Assembly (NCBI RefSeq): GCF_029873635.1 | Contig: NC_080423.1 | Location: 94,707,191 to 94,771,190, forward strand | DNA length: 64,000 nucleotides | Direction: 5' to 3' | Source: Malania oleifera | Taxonomy: Eukaryota > Streptophyta > Magnoliopsida > Santalales > Ximeniaceae | In this document: piece by piece, positions 32,462 to 44,632 of the stretch | Layout: every line of letters begins with the position of its first letter | How positions within the stretch are numbered: the first letter of the stretch is position 1 | Program-made: the position numbers and the translations under genes | Notes under the pieces: model-generated | What the model saw: the letters and a program-made list of their open reading frames with translations, nothing else | The model's database searches: none | Told to the model about the DNA's origin: nothing

Positions 32462-34693
32462 TAGGTCGAATTAGGCGAACCTTTTAAGTCCCAACACCTT
32501 TATTTTTCACCTGCAGAATGTGCGATTTTCACTATCAAAACCTTCCCATCTTCAAAAAACTTAAACACAAAAGTTGTGGGAACTTTTCTTAGCTTTCTTT
32601 TGATACTAAAATTGCCTTATTTGGAGTTTTGTAGCAAAAGTTAAGCCCCAAATACCGAAAGGTGTTCGCAGTTGAAAATCCTTTAACAACTCTCGAGTTT
32701 CCAGAAAAATGGGTGACGATTTTCCCAGAACAGCCCACCTATACTCTGAATTTTGGGTATTTGGACTTTAGTTATGTTAGGTTTACACTCGACCTGCCTT
32801 GTGTAACCAAACACCATTCCAAAGGGCTGCCCTTGTGCTCTTCGAATCCTTTTCCAACCCCTAGGATGTTTACTCAAGTCGAGAATCCTTACCGAGGTCG
32901 TAGCATTCATGTTAAGAGAGAGCCACTTATGGCTCATAGAGAAAGTCCTTCCCTCCCTCCACAAAGGCGAAAGAGTCAACAAGATGACATTGCTAGGATA
33001 CCCCCACGTCATGAGCCCTATGCCCAACATTAAAATGATGAGGACTATGACGTTGATGACCTTCATATTAGGAGACCTTGCCGTAAGGACCATTGTGATC
33101 CTTACAATGATGAAATGAGGATAAAAGCCCCCACCTTTGATGGACAAAAGGATCCTAGAGTCTTCCAAGATTGGTTGACTTGAATGGGTGCCTATGTTGA
33201 TTAAGGTGTAGTCCCAAGAGGGGGGTGAATTGGGTATTTAAAAAATCTTTGAACCTATTTACAACTTAATCCCTATTTGTATATTTACCAAATCAATTGC
33301 TGGGATTTATAACTGAATTAAATTTATTTTATCAATGAGTTCCTTTTACCCAATTAATTGTGTGTAAAGTAATTCAACATCCACATGCAATGCAAATAAT
33401 ATAATGTAGTGCAGAAAGTAAAGAGTTAAGGGAAGAGAAAAGACAAACGCAATTTTTACGAGGTTCAGCCAACTCGGCCTACATCCTCGCCTTGAGCAAC
33501 CCAGTCAAGGATTTCACTAAAATCCCTGCTCCTTAAATTGGGACAGAGCTTCCCTTACAATCCGCTGCTTACAAGAGGTACAACTCCCTCCTACTCCGCT
33601 GCTTACAAGAGATACAACTCTCTCCTCAACCCCTGTTCACAATCCAAACCGTGAATACAATGAAATCTGTAAAACACTCAAAATTGCTTCTAACAAAGCT
33701 AGTGAGTACAATTCAAAATCCTAGTACATAATCATATGATGAAACTTGAAGCTCAGTATGAATGAAACGATACAATCGTTTATGAATGATGTGCTTCAAT
33801 ACACAATTTCCCTCTTTAAACAAAAACTCTCAAGTAATGATATATTTAAATGCTTTTGAGAATATTAGGGTTCTAGTTCACTTCGCGAAAATGCACAATT
33901 ATATCTTATGTGAACTTATTCAAAAACTTTGTCTTGAATATTAGATCAATCAAGATCAAAACGCTTTCTTTCAAATATTCAATCATTACACGATCTTTGT
34001 AATATACAAATATATATATGATATGTATACCAAAGATCAAAAACCCAATGTCATATATTTCAGAAAATATCCCTCAATAATATATCGTTATGAACACTAA
34101 GGATATTCAAATAAGTAGATTTGTTATATTAAAAATATCAACTCTTTGAATAAAAACTCACTTGAACCAAGAATATTTAATCAATAACTAAAGCTCTTCT
34201 CAAGTGGTAATCTTCTAAAAAATGATTTACTATATGCACACACAAGATCAACCTCTTATCGAATATTCAAAAATAGATTTTGCAATGATAAGCTCTTTGA
34301 AACATAGATATACTCTTGAATCAAAAACTATTCAACCAATAGTTAAAACCTTTCTCAAGTAATGATCTTGTCAAAAATAATTTTTATATGTATATGCACA
34401 CTCAAGATCAATCTCTCTAATGATATTCAATCACAAGTGATGAGATGAGAAACTCTTGAAAATATTAACTTGAATGATCAAACCTCAATACTAGAATGAA
34501 AAACTAGATGAGTAAACGAGTTCCCTTCGAGATTTTGAGTTGATTTGCCCAAGTTCGATGAGTAGAAGTTGAAGTGTAGGCAATCGTATAGCAATAAGAG
34601 CAAGTTTCTCAATATTCTTTCAATAATATGTATTCTTCTCTTTTCATTGATCTTCTCTTTTGTCTTAGCTCATACACTAGGGTTTAGATGATG

Positions 34694-34701
34694 TATATAT
34701 A
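34694..34701 (-). promoter_or_regulatory. TATA box of LTR C
   Basis: TATATATA in CTATATATAC on the minus strand, the counterpart of the TATA box in LTR E. Confidence 0.55.
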
Positions 34702-34795
34702 GTGTCTTGCCCTTAGAATTGATCTCAACCGTTGGATCAATGAAATATCTCATGAGTCCTTTTAATAAAAATCTGATTTTTAAGTGTTCCTGTGA

Positions 34796-34980
34796 GTTCA
34801 GGCAACTGAAGTGGGGGTCAGGCTCCTAAAGTAGCGAGTTTGAAGTCCAAGTTCAGGCAACCGAAGTGCCTGACCTGATTCTGTGTTTCACCATTAAATT
34901 TTCAAGCTACCGAACTTAATCTTTAGGCTCTTAAAGAAATTCTTCAGGCGACTGAAGTTAAGTTCAAGCTACCAAAGTGC
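34796..34980. repeat. TTCAGGCAACCGAAG-type repeats in LTR C
   Basis: About six variants (TTCAGGCAACTGAAG, TTCAGGCAACCGAAG, TTCAAGCTACCGAA, TTCAGGCGACTGAAG) lie upstream of the LTR C TATA box on its strand. They are imperfect palindromes like those of LTR E, without the exact GTCGAC core. Confidence 0.75.
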
Positions 34981-36139
34981 AATTTTTCTCAATTTTTCCT
35001 TTTCTAACTTAAAAATCTGCTTTGCTTTCTTTCTTGACTCTTTTATAAAAACATTTTCCAAGGTTCTAACAATATTTCTAAGTCCTTGAATTTCCCCTAA
35101 TGATGTTCATGAAATGCATGAGTCCTAAAAACATTCTAAGGTATATGTTGAGCCTCAAATTAAATCATACGAAAATGTAAATACATAAGATCTAAGTACC
35201 CATTTCCAAGATGATCTTGAACTTTGCCGCTTGCATCTTGATTCTCGTACTCTATGAGTTCCATGGATCTTGCCAAGATATGTATGTTTTACTTTAAGGC
35301 TTCCATGACTCGTTATTCTTCTGTGCATGCCTAATGTGGTTCATGTTCACAAACTCAATGCACAGATCAAATACCAAGTGATTTGTCATTATCAAAACTG
35401 GATTTGACGCATAGAGTCAACAACCTATTTTGAGTGGTGTAAGATGTATGACTCACACCGAGTGAGGTTTGCAAAAATGAGACTAACCGGGCAAGCCAAA
35501 CTCCGTTGGACAAATGTTGAGAGGCAAAAAGCGAGGTTAAACCATAGACCCATTGAGCATTGGGATCTAATGAAAGATAGATTAAGGGAGAAGTATGCAC
35601 CCCTTAGATATAGAGAGCACCTTATAGATCAGCTTTACGACTTGCGTCAAGGTAGCATGACTGTTTTAGAATATATGAATCAATTCGATAAGATGATTGT
35701 AAGATGTGGTGTCTATGAGATTGACAGTCAACAAACCTCTCAATTTTGTCTATGACTAAAGCCTAAACTAAGGAGAAAACTATTCCCATATCACATGAAG
35801 TCCCTTGAACAAGCCTATAGTTTAGCTTATAACTTTGAGCAAAGGACTAAAGAGACCATGGGAAAACAGTTTGATACCTCTTCCAATGAGTCATACTCTT
35901 ACCAGATTCAGAGTTATGAAAAATCCCGACCAGCGCAATCAGATCTAGTCACCTCCCGAGAAAGCAATTCACCAGTCTAACAACCTATGGACAAAGGAAA
36001 AGCACCTATGGACTTAGCACTTGAAAGGGAAGATAATGAGAAAAATGAGAAGGAAAAGAGAGAAATTAGTGGTGAAACCTTGAACCCCATAAGTAAAAAG
36101 CCATGTGATTAGGAAAGTCAATAAGCACAGGAAGTATCG

Positions 36140-36841
36140 GTGGATGTTACTAAGGAAACTGAAACACCCCTTTCTCATCAGGAAACACTCGTAGAAGTAT
36201 CATCCCTACCTTCTCAGTTTAAGGATGTCATCTTTGAGTCACCTAGTGAGTCATCTCCCATGAGAGACAATCAACATATCATTGACCTTATTCCTTATTC
36301 ATCTCTACCTCATTTACCACATCATAGAGTGAACCTGATAGAACATGAGGAGCTGAAACAAGTGAATGAATTGAAGGAACATGACTTTGTTTATAAGAGT
36401 TTAGGTCCACTTGGCTACCCTACTTTCCCTAATCCCAAGGAAGATAACACTTTGAGCACATGCATCAATGATAGAGCAACCAACAAGATTGTCACCGAGC
36501 ATAGGTTTCTTAAAACCATTGTTTCAAATAAAGATGTACAACTCATAGGTTACTTCTTGAAAGCCTTGAGGACCATGTTAGGCACCAAACTTAAATGTTC
36601 TAGTGCTTACTACTCCCAAACTAATTGTCAAGTTGAACTAGTAAATAGGAGCCTTAGGGACCTGTTGAGATGTAAGATAGTTGAAAACATCATAGCTTGG
36701 GATTTATGCCTTCCTATGACCAATTTTGCATTTAGTAGTTCAGTGGATAGCACTGCAATACTCAGACCATTTCAAGTTATCACAGGATATAGTCCTAAAA
36801 AACCTGTAGATCTTATTCCATTACCACTAAGTCAAGAGTGA
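36140..36841 (+). pseudogene. Gypsy B fused RT start and integrase core (in-frame deletion)
   Basis: This 233-residue open frame has RT-type N-terminal blocks: MRDNQHIIDLIPYSSLPHLP at about residues 41-60 and CINDRATNKI at about residues 109-118. It passes without a stop to the integrase core from about residue 124: VSNKDVQLIGYFLKALRTML, SSAYYSQTNCQVELVNRSL, WDLCLPMTNFAFSSS, FQVITGYSPKKPVDLIP. The RT catalytic core, RNase H and integrase N-terminus are absent. The joint lies at about 36505-36520. The integrase core seen here starts at its second catalytic aspartate, so the DDE triad is incomplete. Confidence 0.88.
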
Positions 36842-37389
36842 GTGAGCTAATTAATGCTTTTGCAAAACATATAAACAATCTACACTTTGAAATAAGAATG
36901 AAGGTTAATTTGAATCATAAACATTATAAACCTACTGTTGACATATATTACATGTTGAAAGAATTTTCAAAGGGTGATATAGTTATAGTCCATATTCATC
37001 CTAAGCAAATTTCTGTAGGAGAGGTCAGGAAGTTACATGCTAATAAGATGGATCATTTCAAAATTTTAAATAAAACTGGTTCTAATGCTTACATGCTTAA
37101 TATTCCTGTTGATTTTAGTATAAGCAATATTTTTAATGTTGAAAATATAACCCCATTTCTTGTAGCATCTTCTTTTGTAGAACCTTCAAATTCTAACCCT
37201 GCAGGTGACCCCACTCCATTTCCCACTCCTCTTGACCCTGAAAACCCATAATTGCCTTTGCCTCTACCCTTACCCATGCCCAAGAACCTTGATGTAATCT
37301 TGGATGACAAGCTAAAGTTCACACAGGCAAGATCATACCGGAAGTTCATGGTCAAGTGGAGAGATAAGCCACTTCCCGAAAGGAGCTAA
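36838..37389 (+). pseudogene. Gypsy B integrase C-terminus and chromodomain-like end
   Basis: The next frame overlaps the previous stop by 4 bases. It continues with AFAKHINNLHFEIRMK, FSKGDIVIVHIHPKQ, VRKLHANKMDHFKILNKTGS and FNVENITPF, the GPF-type C-terminal module. After a stop at 37249-37251 the same frame goes on with LDDKLKFTQARSYRKFMVKW, a chromodomain-like sequence, to a stop at 37387-37389. The chromodomain would guide insertion to particular chromatin. Confidence 0.85.
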
Positions 37390-37473
37390 AATCTTAAGGA
37401 AGTCCTCCTTCATTTTAGCTCGGAATGTTACTCCCAGTATTTTACCTCTAATTCTTCGGAGAAGAATTCTTTT

Positions 37474-37487
37474 GGGCCTGAGAGAGA
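37474..37487 (+). other. Polypurine tract of gypsy B
   Basis: GGGCCTGAGAGAGA, purine-rich, directly abuts the 3' LTR start. Confidence 0.55.
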
Positions 37488-38804
37488 TAATGGGGATCAA
37501 CATGCCTTATGTATCCCTTTTACTAATATGATGACACATGGACGACCTCCCGATGTCCACTCATTTGCTGACATGGTGACACGTGGACGACCTCTAGATG
37601 TCCACTATTGTTTATATTTGCTTTGCAGGAACACATGGGATCACTTGAAAATCTTCTACTTCTTTGATGGAAGACTTTTTTTATGTGAAGACTTTGTTAA
37701 TGTGTTAATTTATATTTTTCATGGATATGTTATTTCAAGATTATTAGGTGCTTGAAGACCCAAATGAAATATTGAAGCAAAGTCCAACTCAAAACCCATG
37801 TGGCCCCCACATTACTTGAATGGGCCCCACATGGTTTTGGCCTTCCTTTTGAAAGATGTTTAAATTTCAAATTTGAATTGTAATAATGTAAGACAACTAA
37901 GCTTGACTTTTGTGCTTATGAGTTGGAGTTTCTTGTTTTTTAGTACGTATTAAATGTGTTAGGTTAATAGTTGTTGAAAGTTGTTGAGTGTTTAATGCTT
38001 TGTTTCTCAGGCTATGCCTATAAATAGTCTTCTTATTGTAAGAACAAGATATGAAGTTGAAGTTGAATATTGAAGAAGCATCTCTTTGCTTGAACTTGTA
38101 AAACTTGTTCCTCTCCTTGTGAGTAAGTAGTGTGAGGTTACGGCGTTCTCTCCGCAGATCAAGTCGTGAGAGACCACTAAACTATCCAACGACTCCATCA
38201 ACCCCTTCTCTAGCTAATAGTCTCATGGCCCCAATCAATACCACACGGCCATCACCTTCATACACCCACACGACGATCATCATCTACACTTCATTGCTGT
38301 GTTCATCTTGTGATTCAAAGTTTGTACGAAGGACCTACGGCGTGACCTAACTATATGTGGAACAACGTCAAGTCATCCAAATCAATCCCTTGGTAAATTT
38401 AATACTTGTGTTTGAATCCTTTGCTATATCTTGTGAACCCTTGCTAGTAAATTAAAATCACATATTTGAGTAATCCATTTGATCCATAAATTGTAATATT
38501 GGTATTTGCAAGTTAAAATCAATTGTATAAATATTAGTTTGCTAACATAGGACTTTTATTCTTGAATATTTGAAATAACAACTTTTCAGCGTATAACTTG
38601 ATTCCTTTTTGTGAAAGAACCAATTAAGACTTAATTACTGGACAAGTCATACACCTTTTCAAAATCCTTGAACATGTGAAATAAAACATGATTTATTGTG
38701 TTTATGTTCAGATAATTAAATTCTTAAGTTAAAGTGTTTAAGTGTATGTGCTTGTGTGAGGGTTGAATCGTAGGACATAGGTCGACCATTCTTGTTCTAC
38801 ATCA
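37488..38804 (+). repeat. 3' LTR of gypsy B (1317 bp)
   Basis: Nearly matches 31108-32445 from TAATGGGGATCAAC to TTCTACATCA; the first dinucleotide has mutated from TG to TA. TATAAATA is at 38019-38026. Substitutions and a few small indels separate it from the 5' LTR, so the insertion is not recent. Confidence 0.92.
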
Positions 38805-38982
38805 CCTGATATGCTTTAGTTGTGACCGTAGGTTGCTTAAGGTATTAGAGCAGAGGAGTACTACTTGTATGGGTGGGTAATCACCCTTATCCTTGGAAAC
38901 TCTCATTGGTAAAATATCTTGCATGTGTGTGAGTAGGCACAGAGAATGATTTAATAATTGTGATTTCATTTGAAAATAATGA

Positions 38983-39013
<31 letters not shown>

Positions 39014-39063
39014 ATTTAAACCTCATGATTGTCACACACTGATTTAATGTATTCCATCCTTAC

Positions 39064-39077
39064 TGAGATGTGTCTCA
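39064..39077 (+). other. Conserved LTR stem-loop, copy in A
   Basis: TGAGATGTGTCTCA with perfect TGAGA/TCTCA arms, followed by CCC and, 24 bp on, by an acceptor-like CTTTTTAG. Confidence 0.7.
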
Positions 39078-39392
39078 CCCGATATAAATTCTATCTTTTT
39101 AGGACATTCACGTGATCGAGCTTAGTGAGCTTGAGGCTGGTATAACATTTTTGTTAGAGAGAGGGTATATAATTTGGTTATAATTTTTGGGGTTGTAATA
39201 TATTTATGTTTTTCAGAGTTGTAAATATTTATGAATATTGGATGTTGGTTTATACTTTTATAGATGTAGAAACTCTAGTCTATTTTTGAGGAGCTATTAT
39301 TATTTCCATTGCGTAATTGATATAGAGCCGGGTACAGGTAATGGAACACATGGCACTCGGGCCCCACTTAATGGGTTCGGGGTGTCACAAGG

Positions 39393-39403
39393 TGGTATCA
39401 GAG
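39393..39403 (+). other. Primer-binding site of element A
   Basis: TGGTATCAGAG three bases after the LTR end, the initiator tRNA-Met type. It shows that 39389 is the end of a 5' LTR. Confidence 0.85.
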
Positions 39404-39454
39404 ATATATTTCAAATAACACTCCGAACCCTAGTTTCGGGTTCAGGGCGTTACA

Positions 39455-40871
39455 TGGTGGGCCACGTGTCACCACCATAGGGTGACACATGGCGCACCCC
39501 TAGTCCAAGTATTAAAGGGGACAATGTGTCTTCATCTGGACCGTCCAATCAGTGTATCTTTGGACAGTTAGATTCTTGCCACATCAGCAATGCTAGTCAC
39601 TTTTTCTAGGCCACTCAGAGGCTCCCATGTGGCAAGGTGACGTTATACTGACGTAACCCTTTGGCAGAAAATAAAAAATAAAAAAAATAAAAAAAAATAG
39701 TCTAAAATAAGTGGGACACATGTCACCACCCGTATAGTGATACGTGTCACAATCTCAATCGTCAGATTTGTGTTTCTTTAAATGGTTGGATTGCTGCCAC
39801 ATTAGCAATCCCTGTTATCCGTCAAAAGCCACTTAGAAGCTGCCACGTGGCAAGATGACGTCATGTTGATGTCACCCTGCTATAGTAAAAAGGAAAAAAG
39901 AGAGTCGAATGATGTCATATGGCAAGGTGACTTCATGCTAGCATCACCCTACTATATTTGATTGAAAAAAAAATTAAATTTACCACGTGTCACCACTTTA
40001 GGTTGACACATGGTCCCCACTTCTTGAGCCGGTTGACCCGATTCTAACAAGTCGAATCGGTCTGTTTCTTGAACTGTTTATTTATTTATTTCTTTATTTT
40101 ATTTATTAATTTAATTTTAAATTAGTTTTCTAATTAAAAAGTAAAAAAATCTAAAAAATAAGAAAAATTATGAAAAATTAGGATTATTTGGGAAAAAATT
40201 AGGAAAAATATTTTGAAGGTCATAAAAATGGAAAATATATATTTTTGGCCTATTTTGAGCTAAAAAAAATGTGAAAAAATCTTTCAAAATCCCATAAATT
40301 TTTAGAAAAATATTTAAAAATTTCAGAAAATTTCTACAAAAATTTTGAAAAATTTGAGGATGCTTTAAAATGTTATTTCACTTATAATTTGACATTTTCC
40401 CCTGTTTTTACCTGTGTGTGTCTCTATGATTTTAAAAGAGCAATGAGATATTTTAGACCTCGCCTGTATTAACTCTGAGGGGGGTTTATCTAACAAGATC
40501 CCCTCGTTTAGAGGTCTTATTAGATATTCCTATATCACACTGAGATTTTTGTATTTATTTACGTATTTATTTATTTGTTTTAAAGAGAAATTAATTAAAA
40601 GTTATTAAATTCAATTTAGGGATAATTCATAATTAATTAGGTATCGTTTGTCGAACGAGTGTGTAGGAGGTGAAAATACCTTCCTCTCGCATAACTGAAC
40701 TCCCGATCCAAATCTAGTAAAAACATACCAAGATTATTGATTCGCTGGCCTAGGTTTAGTCCAGAGACCCATCAAATGAATAGTAGTTAGGCGCTCTAAT
40801 CGCGCCTAGGTAAATAATAAGTTAGTGGCGACTCCATCAAATTTTCAATATTTTTATTTCTCATGTCGCGA
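39455..40871 (+). repeat. ACGTG-rich repeat region, possible Tat/Ogre-like LTR end
   Basis: 39460-39690 and 39708-39900 are diverged direct repeats, each with a CACGTGTCACCAC-like start, a CCACAT-AGCAAT block and a GTGGCAAG-TGACGT block; a third partial unit follows to about 40030. The end near 40823-40871 (TTAGTGGCGACTCC, then ATGTCGCGACA) recalls the termini of Tat/Ogre-type LTRs from memory. No coding region follows and no TSD was found, so the class is uncertain. Confidence 0.45.
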
Positions 40872-42631
40872 CAATGTGGATTTCAGAAATAGAGTAAAAA
40901 GAGTAACAAAATGTTTTTGAAAATAGAAGCAATCTTTACATCTTTTATTTTTAAGTTTTTTTTTTTTTTTTTTAGATTACTCAAAATTTCAATCTTTGCA
41001 AGCCCTTCGGAACCCCACCCATTGAAACTCAATTTTTCTTAATTCTAATCCAAACAAAAAGTTTCAGAAAATAAATATTTTTATAATATGTCATCTTCAT
41101 TTTCAAGTATGATTTTTTCTCCTAATTTAAATAATAATAAAAAATCCATCCACTATAATCTCCTCCTCCTTTGTTTCAACAATTTTGTGAAAACTAGTTT
41201 GATCTTTTTATTTTATTTCCCAAACCAAGATATTCATGAATCAAGACCTAATACATAAACACAAATGACTTAATGGAAGCAAGAATTTCAATTTCAATTT
41301 CACATTCTAACTTATATTTGGAAGTCTCAAACTTTAACCGTGGATTTGATTTCTTTGGGAATATGAATTTTGAGTCCGAATTTAGACTTATACAAAATTG
41401 TTTAAAAAAAATTAATATAATTTTATATTATATTTTAACTAAATTTATACAAATCTACATCTAACACCTAAAAAGCTCCCAAATACAAAATTTTGTATAA
41501 ATTTAAATACATATATACTATTTTTGGGGCAGGTATGAAATTGAATGTGGATTTGAAAAAGATGTAGCGCAGAATCATATTAAATTTTGTCCAAACTATT
41601 TAAATTCAAATTTAAAACCCGAAATTCATGCTTCTAAACATAAAAATAATAATATAAAATATTTTAAATTTTATTTGAAATTCATATAAATTTTAATTTA
41701 AAACTTAAAAGTCATTCCCTTCCTCACAAATAAGCAATGAACAGATACACAAGTGGATATATATATCAGTCATGACTTGGTCCTTTCATATGCAAGTGTA
41801 TGAGAAGCATTTTATAGGTCCATATTAATGGTGAACAAGGTGTGATAACTACTTTGTGTGGTGAGTTGCATACAAACCAAGAGTTTTGCCAGTAAATGGA
41901 GGGTCCCCAATGTAAACAATAATGGACATAAACCATCTCCTGTCATATCCAAGTGGACACTGCCCTCCCCACTTGAACATTTTTGTCCAACCCACATTTC
42001 ATTTATTCTTGGTGAGAAATTGTTACTCATCCCAATTTGTAATTCCACAAATAGACATAACCAATAGGTATAAATCTTATACGGAATAAATTATTAAGTT
42101 ATGTTGTTTAATCGTATCACATTAGACAAAGTGATTTTCATAATTTTAATTCGAGAAAGATGAGTAGGGGAAAAAATTCATTCGATATAGAGTATATTTC
42201 AATGTCCATCGAAAAATTTATGAGTGTAGAGAGCTGTCCAACAAAAAAAAAAAAAAAATGCCAAACTACCATAATTGTATTCATTATTATTCTATGTTAT
42301 TTTTTAAAAAATATATATTTTAAATCATGTGGAGCATATGCCGTGCAACAAATTAAGATCATGAATTTAAATAAAAAGAAAACCTGTCACTTTACTTGAC
42401 TAAAGATATACTAAATAGAGTTTTCTTAATTTGGTTTTTCTCTAGTTTGAAAATTTAAGTGACTTTACTAGCCGATCCTCCTCAAGCATTCTAGACTAAT
42501 AGTTATGTAACGTCCCAGATAATAATATGCATGAAAGTGTATATATATATATATATCTCTATACTTACTTGCTCAGGAAGCAATTCCTGAGATTGATTTC
42601 AATTGAAATCAATTGCAGAGAGCCCTAGACG

Positions 42632-42634
<3 letters not shown>

Positions 42635-42666
<32 letters not shown>
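42635..42666 (+). repeat. (CT)n microsatellite
   Basis: A pure CT run of about 32 bp inside LTR I, in the position of the tract in LTR A1. Confidence 0.9.
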
Positions 42667-42669
<3 letters not shown>

Positions 42670-44632
42670 ATTTTCTCGGCAAATACTTGGTTGATCGGAA
42701 AATGGAAAATACCGTTGAATTCCATTTTCTGCCACTAACATTCCTATCAGAGTGGATTCTTTGTAGCAACGTTGTAGGCACCACTCTTAGGGTAAGATAA
42801 AATCACTCTCTCCTCAATTTCTCTCAAATCTTCAGCCTAACTAATGATCTGAAATCACCACGTGATTCTAGGAGCGTTTCTCTACAAGTCTAGCGGGAGC
42901 AAATTTTTGAACTAGACTTTCCAAGCACCACTCAAAGGTTAAGGTAAGATTTAGGAAATTAAAAAAATTGGTTATTTTTGGAAATTTAATTGTTTATTTG
43001 GAGTTTATGGACTTAGGAAATGTTAAAATAGTATTTAATTTGGAATTGATTTGATTAAACTAGGGCTATTGAATCGGGATTTGGGTGAGTACCACAGGCA
43101 TCATTTTGGGGTCCCTGCTGGCTTAGTTTCTGGAAATCAAGTAAAGAAAATAGATTAAGTCAATAATTTTGTGAATTTACCGGTTAAAATGGAAAAATAT
43201 AATATGTGTAAGTATATGTTTATTATGCGAATTTTAAAAAAGTCGACAATTTGAAGTGTGATTTTGAGCCTAGGGTTGTGTTATTAGTTATTATTTGCGA
43301 AAATAGAATAATGTAAGTAATAGATTTTCTGGATGATTGTGGAGATAATTAAATGTGTATTTTCAATAATGTGAATGATGAATGTGGGTTGACGTATTTT
43401 TAGTAAATGTATAAATATGTGTATAATTCTAAATCACGTGACATGAGTACAAAGAATATATTACGATGAATTATGATATATATTTATGAGATTTTGGAAA
43501 TATTGAAATGCGTTGAGAATATTTATTGTGTGTGATTGTTAAATCAAAGTTGAATGTGAATATTAAATTGCAAGTTATGGTTTGAGAACTCTGGTGGATT
43601 GTGGTTTCGTGTTATGCACAGTACTGTTGCGCGTGATTTCTGAAGAACTAGTGCACCCACGTGTCTCGTGGAGAGTGTGGAGACGGGATGGTCGATTGTG
43701 CTGTGTAGGGTAGAGTTCCCCCTGGAATCCAGACCAGTGTGGGAAAGCCAATCTGACTTACAAAGTGAAGAAGTTGTTTTTTTTTATTTAACTCTCGTAA
43801 GCCGACCAGGGTTAAGTCCAGCTTTCGGACTGTACAACCCGTCATGGGGGAAAGCATGACAGTATGCTATCCATATGGTAGTGAGTTCTAAATGCCTAAT
43901 TGTTAATTTAACCAATGAATAAAATGAGGATAAAATATATGAATGCAGACGGGAATATAGAGAAGGTGAAATGTGATGTGAAATGTGGAAGTGAGATTTA
44001 TGTGAAGTGAAATATTGAGAAGTGTGAAAAGTGAGATTTATGTGATGTGAAATACTGAAAAATGTGAAAATTGAGAACTTGAAAAGATGAATAATATAGA
44101 GATAACAGACACAGAGTAAAGTAATAAATATATTATATATTGTAGTATTATATGTATTTGGGGCGAAGTATACCCTTCGCCTGAGGGCTTGCTGAGAAAG
44201 GCGAGTGCCTTGATTAATATCATATGTAGTCATACTGGGCTGCATAACGTATTAGGGCAGAGGGAAGCTAGTTGTATGGGTGGGTAATCTTCCCTATCAT
44301 CAGAAACCTTCGCTGATAAATAATTGTGTGAATGTGTGTGAATACGAGACAAACTATCTACCTAGGGGCTTACTGAGTAAGGTAAGTGCCCTGATGAGCA
44401 TCAATTGTAGTCATACCCGGTTGCATAAGGTATCAGAGTAGAGGGGTGCTACATGTATAGGTGGGTAATCACCCCAATCCTTTGGAAACTGTCGTTAATA
44501 AAATACGTTGCATGTGTGTGAGTAGGAATAGAAAATGATTTCATAATTATAGATTAATTTGTAAATGATGATTATATTTTGTACACAAACCTCATGATAG
44601 CCACACACTAATATTAATTTATTCCGTCTTAT

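Larger units (their letters stand above)
33195..35422 (-). mobile_element. Solo LTR C (E family, 2228 bp) inside gag of gypsy B
   Basis: On the minus strand it starts TGTTGACTCTATGCG and ends ACACCTTAATCAACA, so the ends are TGTTGA and TCAACA. Flanks GCCTA (33190-33194) and ACCTA (35423-35427) match at four of five. Removing it and one TSD restores the gag frame. It shares ends and size with LTR E. It has CTATATATAC on the minus strand at about 34693-34702, and upstream of that a set of TTCAGGCAACCGAAG-like imperfect palindromes. The block at about 33450-33620 (GAGGTTCAGCCAACTCGGCC, GAGCAACC) is a commonly seen plant LTR segment. Confidence 0.9.
32662..35980 (+). pseudogene. Gypsy B gag, interrupted by solo LTR C
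   Basis: One frame runs from 32662 through a stop at 33034 and another near 33181. It has an R/Q-rich N-terminal part and the gag core start (IKAPTFDGQKDPRVFQDWLT near 33125-33180). LTR C then interrupts. The frame resumes at 35428 with FEWCKM, FAKMRLTGQAKLRWTNVERQ (about 35465-35525), LREKYAP and LRQGSMTVLEYMNQFDKM. After a stop near 35754 it continues in another frame to 35980. The gag core continues across the insertion with no residue missing once one TSD copy is removed. No CCHC zinc knuckle is seen. Confidence 0.87.
31108..38804 (+). mobile_element. Ty3/gypsy retrotransposon B with both LTRs, inside LTR A
   Basis: Two copies of a 1.3-kb LTR (31108-32445 and 37488-38804) flank a gag-pol remnant. 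Flanks CCCGA (31103-31107) and CCTGA (38805-38809) are the TSD with one mismatch. Joining them restores the LTR A sequence seen in F and I (a GTGCC-TATGCTT-like context). The interior has gag, interrupted by solo LTR C, then a short RT start fused to the integrase, then a chromodomain-like end. Most of protease, RT and RNase H is deleted, so it is not autonomous. Confidence 0.93.
29267..39454 (+). mobile_element. Collapsed gypsy-type LTR element A, hosting B and C
   Basis: The LTR starts TGTAGAGACCC at 29267 and, after skipping insertion B, ends GGGTTCGGGGTGTCACA at 39389. A primer site follows at 39393-39403, then only about 50 bp, ending with a second LTR terminus (GGGTTCAGGGCGTTACA) at 39454. 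TGGTG at 29262-29266 and 39455-39459 is a perfect TSD for the whole structure. So nearly all of the internal region and the 3' LTR has been deleted. The LTR without B is about 2.4 kb and shares its layout with F and I. Confidence 0.88.

Noticed and set aside
32683-33168. 161-codon minus-strand open frame
   Set aside because: Antisense shadow of the gypsy B gag frame.
43784-44245. 153-codon minus-strand open frame
   Set aside because: Lies inside solo LTR I, antisense to it, with no recognisable domain.
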